Origin: Lacihabitans sp. CS3-21
Lineage (GTDB): Bacteria > Bacteroidota > Bacteroidia > Cytophagales > Spirosomataceae
NCBI RefSeq assembly: GCF_024343675.1
Contig: NZ_RJUD01000016.1
Location: 28,545-92,544 of the forward strand
Length of the DNA: 64,000 bases
Reading direction: 5' to 3'
Under the pieces are notes generated by a model, which saw nothing but the letters and a program-made list of their open reading frames with translations, was not told the DNA's origin and made no database searches. Position numbers and translations under genes: made by a program. Each line of letters begins with the position of its first letter. The first letter of the stretch is position 1. Positions 35,670 to 44,424 of this stretch are shown here, one piece after another.

Positions 35670-35864
35670 TCAAGCCAATTCGTATTCAACGATATTTGGT
35701 TTTGCAGATGACTTAGAGGCATCCAGAATTTCTATTCCTACCAATTGACCATCAACAGAGTAATCAAGAACTACTCCTTACTTTTCCATATCTGACTCAT
35801 CAACAGGTAAATCAATTAATTTGATTTACAAAATATCTGTTTCCTTATCATATTTTATTTTCAT
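35670..35864 (-). pseudogene. DUF2283 family protein interrupted by two in-frame TAA codons
   Basis: Read on the minus strand from the ATG at 35864-35862, 65 codons give a complete DUF2283 protein: MKIKYDKETDIL, then TAA, IKLIDLPVDESDMEK, TAA, then GVVLDYSVDGQLVGIEIL and a short tail ending ELA before TGA at 35672-35670. The two internal stops are at 35828-35826 (where the family has Tyr or a similar residue in DxLYI) and 35780-35778. The reading frame is otherwise intact and all family blocks are in register. It is therefore best described as a recently inactivated gene. DUF2283 proteins are small and of unknown function. Confidence 0.75.
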
Positions 35865-36204
35865 AAGTATATCTCTATTTTTAAGCTTTTGTTTTAAGCT
35901 TTATCCAAATTGGGGCTTTTATTTGAATTTTCAAAAATAGTGATTAAAAATTACTTTTTATTTCTTTATCGTTGAGATAAGTTATTCTTAGCGTTTCGCT
36001 CTTTGAGAAACTTTGTGGAATTTCTTTGTGTCTATTGTGGTATAACTTTTACACAAAAGACACAAAGGAGTCACAAAAATCACAAAGCTTTATATTCTAA
36101 AATATTTGGTATTGCAATTTACTATTATATCCTAGCAGTTATTACCACAAAAAAATCCCCAGCCAAACAGCCAGGGATTCTCCACAAAAGCAAATCCGAA
36201 AATA
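35865..36204. repeat. Repeat-rich gap with a 16-bp-arm hairpin
   Basis: 340 bases between the pseudogene and aconitase. The arms CTTTGTGTCTATTGTG (36024-36039) and CACAAAAGACACAAAG (36052-36067) are complementary at 15 of 16 positions around a 12-base spacer. More CACAAAG/GTCACAAA units follow to about 36090. An apparent frame at 36003-36230 crosses this repeat and the aconitase terminator and is not a credible gene. Confidence 0.6.
36148..36179 (-). terminator. Intrinsic terminator of the aconitase gene
   Basis: On the minus strand AATCCC (36179-36174) and GGGATT (36159-36154) form the outer stem, with inner GC pairs, followed by a T-run. It starts about 25 bases after the aconitase stop. 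The same hairpin recurs at 35565-35595. Confidence 0.7.
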
Positions 36205-38475
36205 TTACTTACCAGCTTGCTCTGCAATGATGTTTAATGCCGCACCAGCTTTGAACCAGCCGATTTGAGCATCGTTATAGGTATGATTAACCACGATTTC
36301 GTCTTTCGAACCATCAGCATGGTTAGCTACCACTGTCAAAGGTTTTCCTGGAGCGAAAGTTGTCAACCCTAAGATATCTAAACTGTCGTCTTCTCTTATT
36401 TTGTCATAATCTGCCGGATTTGCAAATGTCAAGCCCAACATACCTTGTTTTTTAAGGTTGGTCTCGTGAATACGTGCAAACGACTTCACCAATATAGCTC
36501 TTACGCCCAAATGACGTGGCTCCATCGCTGCGTGCTCTCTTGATGAACCTTCGCCATAGTTTTCGTCACCTACTACTATCGAACCAACGCCAGCGGCTTT
36601 GTAGGCTCTTTGAACGGTTGGTACTTCGCCATATTCACCTGTCAATTGGTTTTTAACTTTGTTCGTAGCTTCGTTTGCAAAGTTTACAGCACCTATCAAC
36701 AAGTTGTTAGAGATGTTGTCTAAGTGTCCACGGAACTTCAACCAAGGGCCCGCCATAGAAATGTGGTCAGTGGTACATTTTCCTTTGGCTTTGATCAAAA
36801 GTTTCAATCCTTTGATGTCTGTGCCTTCCCATTTGGCAAACGGAGCCAACAATTGAAGTCTGTCAGATTTCGGACTCACTTTCACTTTAACGTTTTTACC
36901 GCTTCTTGCTGGTTTTTGGTAACCTGCATCCAGAACATCAAAGCCCAATGGTGGCAACTCGATGCCCAAAGGTGGGTCCAATCTCACTTGTTCGCCTTTT
37001 TCGTTTGTCAAGGTATCTTTTTGAGGATTGAAAGTCAAATCTCCAGCAATCGCCAAAGCGGTCACGATTTCTGGTGAAGCCACAAATGCGTGTGTATTTG
37101 GGTTTCCGTCAGCTCTTTTTGCAAAGTTACGGTTAAACGAAGTAATGATTGAATTTCTTTCACCCTTTTCAGCTCCATGACGAGCCCACTGACCAATACA
37201 TGGTCCGCAAGCGTTGGCCAAAACTACACCACCAATTTTACCAAAAGTGGCCAATAGACCATCTCTTTCAGCAGTAAATCTTACCAATTCAGAACCTGGA
37301 GTAATGGTATATTCTGCTTTCGCTTTGATATGTTTTTCAGAAGCTTGGTTAGCAATTGATGCCGCTCTGGTCATGTCTTCATAAGAAGAGTTTGTGCATG
37401 AGCCTATCAAACCTACATCCAATTTTGCTGGCCAGTTGTTTTTCTTAACAGCAGCAGCAAATTTCGAAAGCGGCCAAGCCAAGTCTGGTGTGAAAGGACC
37501 GTTAATTCTCGGCTCCAATTTCGACAAGTTGATTTCAATCACTTGGTCGTAATAGGCCTCAGGATTGTCGATACACTCCTGGTCAGGTCTTAAATATTCT
37601 TTGATTCTTCCAGCAGCTATGGCTACATTTCTACGACCCGTTGCAGTCAGATATTTTGCTATTTTTTTGTCAAATCCAAAAACTGAAGTGGTAGCACCTA
37701 TCTCTGCACCCATGTTACAGATGGTTCCTTTACCAGTTGCCGAAAGTTTGTCAGCACCCGTTCCGAAATATTCTACAATGGCACCTGTTCCACCTTTTAC
37801 AGTCAACCTACCAGCAACTTCCAATATTACGTCTTTTGCAGAAGCCCATCCTTTCAATGAACCTGTCAATTTAACCCCGATTAATTTTGGCATTTTAAGT
37901 TCCCAAGCCAAACCAGCCATTACATCGCAAGCATCAGCTCCACCCACACCAATGGCAATCATACCCAATCCACCAGCATTTGGCGTGTGTGAGTCGGTGC
38001 CAATCATCATTCCACCAGGAAATGCATAGTTTTCCAATACTACTTGGTGAATGATACCTGCACCTGGTTTCCAGAAACCTAAGCCGTATTTATTTGAAAC
38101 AGATGAAAGGAAGTCATAAACTTCTTTATTTGATTCGTTTGCAATTTTTAAATCTTCGGTAGCACCTACTTTCGCTTGGATCAAGTGATCACAATGTACT
38201 GTAGAAGGTACCGCTACTTTGTCTCTTTGAGCCTGCATAAATTGCAAAAGGGCCATTTGAGCCGTGGCATCTTGCATAGCTACACGGTCTGGGGCAAAAT
38301 CAACATAGTCAGTTCCTCTTACAAAAGGTTTATCTCCTAAATTGTCCCACAAGTGCGAATACAAAATCTTTTCGGCAAGCGTCATTGGTCTACCCAATAA
38401 CTTTTTGGCGGCTTCTACTCTCTCAGGCATGCGAGCATACGCAGCTTTGATCATGTCCAAATCAAATACTTTCAT
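36205..38475 (-). CDS. acn: Aconitate hydratase (mitochondrial-type)
   Basis: 756 residues, as in the mitochondrial-type aconitases of Bacteroidota. The three cluster cysteines are visible: Cys360 in IGSCTNSS, and Cys423 and Cys426 in [10 protein letters not shown]. Active-site blocks include [11 protein letters not shown] (160-170) and the C-terminal swivel domain with [15 protein letters not shown] and [11 protein letters not shown]. The enzyme interconverts citrate and isocitrate in the TCA cycle with a labile [4Fe-4S] cluster. It is transcribed divergently from topA across a 454-base gap and has its own terminator. Confidence 0.96.
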   Translation of the reverse strand: MKVFDLDMIKAAYARMPERVEAAKKLLGRPMTLAEKILYSHLWDNLGDKPFVRGTDYVDFAPDRVAMQDATAQMALLQFMQAQRDKVAVPSTVHCDHLIQAKVGATEDLKIANESNKEVYDFLSSVSNKYGLGFWKPGAGIIHQVVLENYAFPGGMMIGTDSHTPNAGGLGMIAIGVGGADACDVMAGLAWELKMPKLIGVKLTGSLKGWASAKDVILEVAGRLTVKGGTGAIVEYFGTGADKLSATGKGTICNMGAEIGATTSVFGFDKKIAKYLTATGRRNVAIAAGRIKEYLRPDQECIDNPEAYYDQVIEINLSKLEPRINGPFTPDLAWPLSKFAAAVKKNNWPAKLDVGLIGSCTNSSYEDMTRAASIANQASEKHIKAKAEYTITPGSELVRFTAERDGLLATFGKIGGVVLANACGPCIGQWARHGAEKGERNSIITSFNRNFAKRADGNPNTHAFVASPEIVTALAIAGDLTFNPQKDTLTNEKGEQVRLDPPLGIELPPLGFDVLDAGYQKPARSGKNVKVKVSPKSDRLQLLAPFAKWEGTDIKGLKLLIKAKGKCTTDHISMAGPWLKFRGHLDNISNNLLIGAVNFANEATNKVKNQLTGEYGEVPTVQRAYKAAGVGSIVVGDENYGEGSSREHAAMEPRHLGVRAILVKSFARIHETNLKKQGMLGLTFANPADYDKIREDDSLDILGLTTFAPGKPLTVVANHADGSKDEIVVNHTYNDAQIGWFKAGAALNIIAEQAGK

Positions 38476-38929
38476 CAGTATATAAATTTTAAAATTGAAT
38501 TTTAATTTGTCAAAAATACAAATTGATTTCTAATTCGAAATAGGATTTTTTTTATTTTTTTCAAACAAATGTACTGTAAATGAGTTTTTGGCGGAGTAAA
38601 ATATTGAAAATCAAAATTTTAAAAATTATCTTCTGTGTATATATTTTAAAGATTTTTTTTTGAAAATAGGAAAAGTTAAGAGTTGATATGCTTTTTTTTC
38701 GAAATCGATTTATTCAATAAGGACCTAAATAGGAATATTTCAAGATTTTTGAACCATTTTTGAGCCTAATTCTTTATTTACCAATTGTGGTATTTAATTG
38801 CTTTTATTGAAGGTTTTCATTCAGTCGAATGATCATCGAAAGACCGATTTTATAAAAAAATTTTCTTTTAATGGCTTAATTGTACTTATTTTGCTGATTA
38901 AAGTACGTATTTCATTACAAATTCTATAT
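38476..38929. other. Divergent AT-rich region between acn and topA
   Basis: 454 bases with long A/T runs and no gene. On the minus strand a -7-like TATTTTTG (38518-38511) lies 36 bases upstream of the acn start, without a clear -33 partner. The topA frame is open back to 38798, but the conserved N-terminus starts at the ATG at 38930. I found no convincing topA promoter. Confidence 0.45.
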
Positions 38930-41401
38930 ATGTCTAAAAACCTCGTAATTGTTGAGTCCCCAGCTAAAGCCAAAACCATTGAAGGGTATTTGGGAAGTGA
39001 TTTTATTGTAAAATCGAGTTTTGGTCATATCAGAGATCTACCCGAAAAAGAGCTTGGAGTAGATGTAGACAAGGAATTTGAACCTACTTATCAAATTTCA
39101 GCCGATAAAGTAAAGGTAGTAAACGAACTGAAGAAACTAGCCAAAGACAAGGAAGTATGGTTAGCGACCGATGATGACCGCGAGGGAGAAGCCATTTCTT
39201 GGCACTTAAAAGAGGCATTGGGTTTGGACGACAATACAAAAAGGATTGTTTTTAGAGAAATTACTAAAAATGCTATAAATAAAGCCATTGAGATTCCACG
39301 TACTATAGATATTGATTTGGTAAATGCACAGCAAGCCAGACGTATTTTGGATAGGTTGGTGGGCTTTCAGCTTTCACCTGTTCTTTGGAAGAAAATCAGA
39401 GCGGGAGACAGAAAAAACCTTTCTGCAGGTCGTGTGCAGTCGGTTACGGTAAGAATAGTTGTAGAAAGAGAGCGAGAAATTGAAAGTTTCGATTCAAAGT
39501 CTTCCTTCAAAGTTGTTGCTCATTTTTTGGTAGAAAAAAACAAAGTACTATCGGCTGAATTGAGCAAAAATTTTGAAAAAGAAGTTGAAGCTGAGAAGTT
39601 TTTGCAGGATTGTTTACCTGCCGTTTATGCTATTGCAGGTTTGGAAGTGAAACCAACCACGAAAAGCCCTGCAGCTCCTTTTACGACTTCAACATTGCAA
39701 CAGGAAGCTTCGAGAAAATTAGGTTTCTCAGTTTTGCAAACCATGACTTTAGCCCAGAAATTGTATGAATCTGGTAAGATTTCATATATGAGAACAGACT
39801 CGACGAGTCTTTCTTCAGAAGCAATGGAAAATGCTAAGGGTCAGATAATCAGTGCATATGGAGAGAAATTTTCCAAGCCTAGAGTATTCAAAACCAAAGA
39901 TAAGTCTGCTCAAGAAGCTCACGAGGCCATAAGACCAACAGATTTTGCTGTAACTGATGCTGGTGCAGAAAGAAACGAGAAACGTTTATATGATTTGATT
40001 TGGAAAAGAGCGATTGCTTCACAAATGTCTGAGGCAATTATAGAAAGGACCATTGCCAAGATTTCGATTTCTACAAGGCCTGAGGAACTTACAGCTTCGG
40101 GTGAGGTTATTAAGTTTGAAGGTTTCTTAAAAGTATATTTGGAATCATCCGACGATGAAGATGAAGAAAACAAAGATATGTTGCCACCACTTTCTGTTGG
40201 GCAAAGTCTCAATTTGATTCACATGAAAGCTACGGAGCGTTTTACAAGACCTCCAGCGAGATACACCGAAGCGAGTTTGGTAAAGAAACTAGAGGAATTG
40301 GGCATTGGTCGTCCTTCTACTTACGCCCCAACTATTTCAACCGTTATTCGTAGAGAATATGTAGTTAAGGAAGACAGGCCTGGTTTTCAGAGAGATTTCA
40401 AAGAGTTTTTGTTGAAAGATGGAGAAATCAATAGTTCGGTAGGTTCTGAAAATTACGGTACAGAGAAATCGAAATTGTTCCCTACCAACTTAGGAATAAT
40501 TGTGAACGATTATTTGGTGGAGAATTTTGAAGATGTTTTGAACTACAAATTCACTGCCAAAGTTGAAAACGAATTTGACGAAGTAGCTGAAGGGAAAGTC
40601 TCTTGGCAAAAAATGATTGGTAACTTTTATAATGAGTTTCATACTAAAATAGAAGAAGCTACGGGCGAAAATGGAGCAAAAGCAGCAGGTTCTTACGAAC
40701 TTGGTGTAGATCCAGATTCAGGTAAAAAAGTATTTGCAAAGATTGGTAAATTTGGGCCTTATTTGCAAGTGGGCGAAGCCACAGACGAAGACAAACCTAC
40801 GTTTGTTTCTATTAAAAAAGGAACAATGATATCCAGCATGACTTTTGATGAGGCCTTGGCCATTCTGAAAGGTCCTAAGTTGCCTTTGGAGTTAGGCTTG
40901 TATGAAGGAAATGCAATAGTGGTAAATGAAGGCCGTTATGGTCCGTATGTTTTGTACAATGGTAAATATATAAATCTTGAGAAAAGTGAAGACCCATTGT
41001 CGGTAACAAAGGAGCGTGCAATCGAAATAATCGAGGCTCGTTTGAGCGGCTCAGATAATTCGCTTCCACGCGATATGGCAGAATATGAAGGTCAGGCTGT
41101 GGTGATCAACAAAGGTCGATTTGGCCCATATATTAAACATGGAGCGGTTTATTACAACATCGGTAAAACCGAGGATCCTTTAACAATTGACGATAAACGC
41201 GTGGCCGAAATAATTGTTGAACAAAAAGAAGCTGCGGCAAAAAAAATCATCAGAGAATATCCTGAAAATGATAAAGTGAAGGTATTAAATGGCAGATACG
41301 GCCCTTACATTCAAGTAGGAAAACGAAATGTAAAAATTCCTAAGGGGACTGTTCCTGAGGAACTTACATTAGAAGATTGCTTAAAACTGGCTGAGGCTTA
41401 A
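38930..41401 (+). CDS. topA: DNA topoisomerase I
   Basis: 823 residues from the ATG at 38930, which begins directly with the conserved MSKNLVIVESPAKAKTIEGYLG. The TOPRIM domain (ESPAKAKT and DDDREGEAISWHL) and the catalytic tyrosine in ISYMRTDSTSLS (about residue 285) are intact. The C-terminus has no zinc-finger CxxC motifs. Instead it carries four GxxGPY repeats (KIGKFGPYLQV, NEGRYGPYVLY, NKGRFGPYIKH, LNGRYGPYIQV), the TopoI C-terminal repeat type. The enzyme relaxes negative supercoils. A terminator hairpin follows. Confidence 0.95.
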   Translation: MSKNLVIVESPAKAKTIEGYLGSDFIVKSSFGHIRDLPEKELGVDVDKEFEPTYQISADKVKVVNELKKLAKDKEVWLATDDDREGEAISWHLKEALGLDDNTKRIVFREITKNAINKAIEIPRTIDIDLVNAQQARRILDRLVGFQLSPVLWKKIRAGDRKNLSAGRVQSVTVRIVVEREREIESFDSKSSFKVVAHFLVEKNKVLSAELSKNFEKEVEAEKFLQDCLPAVYAIAGLEVKPTTKSPAAPFTTSTLQQEASRKLGFSVLQTMTLAQKLYESGKISYMRTDSTSLSSEAMENAKGQIISAYGEKFSKPRVFKTKDKSAQEAHEAIRPTDFAVTDAGAERNEKRLYDLIWKRAIASQMSEAIIERTIAKISISTRPEELTASGEVIKFEGFLKVYLESSDDEDEENKDMLPPLSVGQSLNLIHMKATERFTRPPARYTEASLVKKLEELGIGRPSTYAPTISTVIRREYVVKEDRPGFQRDFKEFLLKDGEINSSVGSENYGTEKSKLFPTNLGIIVNDYLVENFEDVLNYKFTAKVENEFDEVAEGKVSWQKMIGNFYNEFHTKIEEATGENGAKAAGSYELGVDPDSGKKVFAKIGKFGPYLQVGEATDEDKPTFVSIKKGTMISSMTFDEALAILKGPKLPLELGLYEGNAIVVNEGRYGPYVLYNGKYINLEKSEDPLSVTKERAIEIIEARLSGSDNSLPRDMAEYEGQAVVINKGRFGPYIKHGAVYYNIGKTEDPLTIDDKRVAEIIVEQKEAAAKKIIREYPENDKVKVLNGRYGPYIQVGKRNVKIPKGTVPEELTLEDCLKLAEA

Positions 41402-41420
41402 AAGATAACTAGAAAATATA

Positions 41421-41447
41421 AAAGCACTGAAATTCAGTGCTTTTTTT
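41421..41447 (+). terminator. Intrinsic terminator after topA
   Basis: AAAGCACTGA (from 41421) pairs with TCAGTGCTTT (to 41443) around a very short loop, then continues into T residues. It starts 20 bases after the stop. Confidence 0.85.
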
Positions 41448-41500
41448 ATGCCTTTTTTATAACGAAACAAGAACAAATCTTTATTTTTACGACCTAATAA

Positions 41501-41675
41501 TCTGTGTGACTCTGAGTAAAACTCTGAGAATCTTTGTGTTAATTTTTAAACACATAGAAGCATAGATAACATAGTTTTAAACGAAGACTTTGAAAAATGA
41601 GTGTAGCGAAAAACTCTGTGAAACTCAAATAAGTAAAGTGATTAAAAAAAAATCTCTGTGCAACTCAGTGAAATT
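41501..41675. repeat. Degenerate CTCTGTGNAACTC repeat block
   Basis: The gap between topA and the sirtuin gene holds several imperfect copies of a short unit: TCTGTGTGACTCTGAG (41501), ACTCTGAGAATCTTTGTG (41521), ACTCTGTGAAACTC (41613) and CTCTGTGCAACTCAG (41654). They are in direct orientation. The function is unknown; such low-grade repeats occur in intergenic DNA of several Bacteroidota as far as I recall. An apparent frame at 41590-41796 lies across it and overlaps the sirtuin gene in another frame; it is not called. Confidence 0.5.
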
Positions 41676-41692
41676 AGATACGCAAAACTATT

Positions 41693-42391
41693 ATGAAAAA
41701 GAAATTAGTAGTCTTAACTGGAGCTGGAATGAGTGCCGAGAGTGGCCTGAAAACCTTCAGAGATTCCAATGGTTTGTGGGAAAATTACCGAATTGAAGAC
41801 GTAGCTACGCCAGAAGCTTGGGTTAGAAACCCGCAAATTGTTCTTGATTTTTATAACGAAAGGAGGAAACAGGCAGTAGAGGCACTACCCAACCAAGGAC
41901 ATCAGATTTTGGTTGAATTGGAGAAATACTTTGATGTTCAAATCATTACCCAAAATGTGGATGGTTTACACGAAAAAGCAGGCTCATCAAATGTTTTGCA
42001 CTTGCATGGCGAACTATCAAAAGTTAGAAGTGTAAAAAACAAGGACTTGGTTTATGAAATAGGAGCAAAGTCCGTAAAGTTAGGCGATACTGCTGAAGAT
42101 GGAGGTCAACTTCGACCACATATTGTTTGGTTCGGAGAAATGGTACCCATGATTGAAATTGCCGCTGATATTTGTCTGAATGCTGAAATTTTTATCGTAG
42201 TTGGAACTAGTCTTCAAGTTTATCCCGCCGCAGGCTTGGTAGGATATGTGGGCACTGAAGTACAAAAATATGTAGTAGATCCGTCCTTGCCCAACTATTC
42301 TTTCAGTACAAAGAATGTAGAATTTATTCAGAAAAATGCAGTTGCTGGTTTGGAGGAATTGAAAGAGAAACTATTATCAAAGAGTTTATAA
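41693..42391 (+). CDS. cobB: Sir2-family NAD-dependent deacylase, zinc-ligand-free
   Basis: 232 residues. Rossmann and catalytic blocks are GAGMSAESGLKTFRD (10-24), TQNVDGLHEKAG and the catalytic His in HLHGEL. The small zinc domain normally carries two CxxC pairs between HGEL and RPHIVWFGE. Here that segment contains no cysteine, and the whole protein has only one (DICLNAE). The Tyr-x-x-Arg pair in DFYNERRKQ is the one that favours negatively charged acyl groups in SIRT5/CobB-like enzymes, so desuccinylation as well as deacetylation is plausible. It converges on rplY with a shared terminator. Confidence 0.9.
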   Translation: MKKKLVVLTGAGMSAESGLKTFRDSNGLWENYRIEDVATPEAWVRNPQIVLDFYNERRKQAVEALPNQGHQILVELEKYFDVQIITQNVDGLHEKAGSSNVLHLHGELSKVRSVKNKDLVYEIGAKSVKLGDTAEDGGQLRPHIVWFGEMVPMIEIAADICLNAEIFIVVGTSLQVYPAAGLVGYVGTEVQKYVVDPSLPNYSFSTKNVEFIQKNAVAGLEELKEKLLSKSL

Positions 42392-42393
42392 TA

Positions 42394-42424
42394 AAAAAGA
42401 GCCCCAAAATGGAGCTCTTTCTAT
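42394..42424. terminator. Shared terminator between the sirtuin gene and rplY
   Basis: AAAGAGC (42396-42402) pairs with GCTCTTT (42414-42420), with further CC/GG pairs inside. A-rich and T-rich flanks on both sides allow action on both strands, fitting the convergent genes. Confidence 0.75.
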
Positions 42425-42444
42425 ATTTCTAAGCAATAAATTAC

Positions 42445-43014
42445 TTAAGATGCTTGCAAAGTACCTCTCAATGCACGTGGGATAGTCACACTTGCTACTG
42501 GATTAGCTTCTGAATCAAGAATGGTCAATTCAGGAAGATTAATAGATTTTACTTTGATAGCTTTTCCTAAACCTAAGTCTGTAACATCTAAGTTAACAAA
42601 ATTTGGAATAGCTTTAGCTGGCCCTTTAACACGGAGTTTTCTCAATGTTTGAACCAATTTACCCCCTTGTTTAGCACCAATTGCTGTTCCAGTCAATTTG
42701 ATTGGAATGTAAGTAGTGATAATTTTGTCAGGTGTGATTTCTAACAAATCCACATGAACCAATAGGTCATTTACTGGGTGGAATTGCTTGTCTTGTAAAA
42801 TCGCAGTATACGATTTGCCATCAATCGTCAGTTTCACTTCATAAGCTTCTGTAGTGAAAATCAATGGACGGAATAGGTACGCAGGTGCATAAAATGATAC
42901 TTGCTCTTCTCCGCCATACAGAATACCAGGAACCATGCCTTCAGCACGTAATTCTTGAGCAGCCTGACGACCGAGATTCGCTCTTTTAAACCCTACAATC
43001 TCAGTTACTTTCAT
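42445..43014 (-). CDS. rplY: 50S ribosomal protein L25/general stress protein Ctc
   Basis: 189 residues, so the long Ctc form rather than the short L25. The N-terminal 5S-rRNA-binding domain reads RANLGRQAAQELRAEGMVPGILYGG. The C-terminal beta domain covers about 95-185 (ITTYIPIKLTGTAIGAKQGGKLVQT, LRVKGPAKAIPNFVNLDVT). The protein binds 5S rRNA in the large subunit. It lies two bases after prs, a gene order seen in many bacteria, and the two are almost surely one transcript. Confidence 0.94.
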   Translation of the reverse strand: MKVTEIVGFKRANLGRQAAQELRAEGMVPGILYGGEEQVSFYAPAYLFRPLIFTTEAYEVKLTIDGKSYTAILQDKQFHPVNDLLVHVDLLEITPDKIITTYIPIKLTGTAIGAKQGGKLVQTLRKLRVKGPAKAIPNFVNLDVTDLGLGKAIKVKSINLPELTILDSEANPVASVTIPRALRGTLQAS

Positions 43015-43016
43015 AA

Positions 43017-43967
43017 TTAAAATGTAATTTGATGTTGATAATTTATAAATAATGAACTAATAGATCCATTGTCTCTGATCCTTCCGATGGCATGAGCAAA
43101 AAGCTCCGCTACCGAAATGACTTTGATTTTTGGGTTGTCTTGTTTCAACGGAATAGAATCCGAAACAATTACTTCTTCAAAAACCGAATTATTGATATTT
43201 TCATGTGCTTTGTGCGACAAAACTGCATGCGTACAAATTGCTCTTACTGATTTCGCTCCTTTTTCCATAATCAACTCCGCAGCTTTACAAATCGTTCCGC
43301 CCGTATCAATCATGTCGTCCACCAAAACTACGTTGGCATCTTTCACGTCACCAATCAATTGCATGCCTGCTATTTCGTTTGCTTTTTTCCTTTGTTTGTC
43401 ACAGATAACGATATCCGCCTCAAAATAACTAGCAAACTTTCTAACCCTTGATACACCACCAACGTCTGGAGATGCAAAAATTAGGTTTTCAATGTTCTTA
43501 GTTTTTAAATAAGGCACAAAAACCGAAGTTCCTTCTAAATGATCAACAGGAATGTCGAAAAAACCTTGAATTTGCCCTGCATGCAAGTCTAAAGTCATAA
43601 TTCTGTCTGCACCTGCAGCTCTCAACATATTGGCTACCAATTTGGCACCAATTGCCACTCTCGGTCTGTCTTTACGATCTTGACGTGCGTAGCCATAATA
43701 TGGAATAACAGCTACCACATAATGGGCCGATGCTCTTCTTGCTGCATCAATCATGAGCAACAATTCCATCAGATTATCTGCATTAGGAAATGTTGCCTGA
43801 CAAAGAAAAACATCACAACCTCTTACTGATTCATCAAAATTTACAGAAATCTCGCTATCTGCAAAACGCTGTATAGAGATTTTTCCTAGTTCCTTTCCAT
43901 AGTAGTAAGCTACCTTACTAGACAAGTATTTGGAATTCGTGCCTGAGAATATTTTTACTTCTGCCAT
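43017..43967 (-). CDS. prs: Ribose-phosphate pyrophosphokinase
   Basis: 316 residues from the ATG at 43967; the frame is open to 44024, but the conserved start MAEVKIFSGTNSKYL begins here. Signature blocks are RFADSEISV, YYGYARQDRKDRPRVAIGAKLVANML, and the PRPP-binding loop NVVLVDDMIDTGGTICKAAELI. It makes PRPP from ribose 5-phosphate and ATP for nucleotide, histidine and NAD synthesis. A -7-like TACTTTTG (minus strand, 44002-43995) lies 28 bases upstream of the start. rplY is co-transcribed downstream. Confidence 0.96.
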   Translation of the reverse strand: MAEVKIFSGTNSKYLSSKVAYYYGKELGKISIQRFADSEISVNFDESVRGCDVFLCQATFPNADNLMELLLMIDAARRASAHYVVAVIPYYGYARQDRKDRPRVAIGAKLVANMLRAAGADRIMTLDLHAGQIQGFFDIPVDHLEGTSVFVPYLKTKNIENLIFASPDVGGVSRVRKFASYFEADIVICDKQRKKANEIAGMQLIGDVKDANVVLVDDMIDTGGTICKAAELIMEKGAKSVRAICTHAVLSHKAHENINNSVFEEVIVSDSIPLKQDNPKIKVISVAELFAHAIGRIRDNGSISSLFINYQHQITF

Positions 43968-43994
43968 TTTGATTTTTTTCTCCGAAAAGTTCCG

Positions 43995-44002
43995 CAAAAG
44001 TA
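43995..44002 (-). promoter_or_regulatory. Candidate -7 element of prs-rplY (TACTTTTG)
   Basis: It matches TAnnTTTG and is 28 bases upstream of the prs ATG. No TTTG at a suitable -33 position was found, so confidence is limited. Confidence 0.45.
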
Positions 44003-44084
44003 CAAATAAATACTTCTCATTCATATTTTATTTCAAAAAAAAGCTATTATTTTGCATTAGAATCTATAATAAAAATCAAATCTT

Positions 44085-44423
44085 ATGCAGTTGTCATTAA
44101 TAGACGAGGTACCAGAGTTTACAAAAACTTATTTTATCGATGTTTATGCCGAAGCTCTTTATGATGTTAAGGCTGAAAAAATGAAGCTAAAAACCATCAA
44201 TGGACAACAAGTGCCTGAGGATATTAAGATTGCGATTCCTAGTAAATTTATCACAAAATATCCCGAAGGAACTATCTACAAAGTGGATACTAGGCTTGTA
44301 AATAAGAAAGGCAAGCGTCCTTATTTTATTGCCAAGAATAGCAAATCTGTTCAGAGGGCTATAGAATATTTTGATTATAATCTAAAAGTCCAAAACGGTT
44401 TTGATTATTACCTAAGGAAGTAA
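44085..44423 (+). CDS. Conserved small hypothetical protein
   Basis: 112 residues, no signal peptide or membrane segment, rich in Lys, Tyr and Ile. The segment QQVPEDIKIAIPSKFITKYPEGTIYKVDTRLV looks like an extended beta-sheet, followed by a basic patch (NKKGKRPYFIAKNSK) that could bind nucleic acid or a phosphate. I do not recognise a family. The start ATG follows an AT-rich divergent gap with prs. Its stop codon is one base from that of the convergent DUF3822 gene. Confidence 0.6.
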   Translation: MQLSLIDEVPEFTKTYFIDVYAEALYDVKAEKMKLKTINGQQVPEDIKIAIPSKFITKYPEGTIYKVDTRLVNKKGKRPYFIAKNSKSVQRAIEYFDYNLKVQNGFDYYLRK

Positions 44424-44424
44424 T

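Noticed and set aside
35670..35864. Stop codon recoding in the DUF2283 gene
   Set aside because: TAA is not a known selenocysteine or pyrrolysine codon, and TAA ends many normal genes here; decay is simpler.
36003..36230. Open frame of 75 codons before aconitase
   Set aside because: It runs across the 16-bp-arm hairpin, the aconitase terminator and the aconitase 3' end in antisense; no family resemblance.
41590..41796. Open frame overlapping the sirtuin start
   Set aside because: It spans the degenerate repeat block and overlaps 100 bases of the sirtuin gene in another frame.
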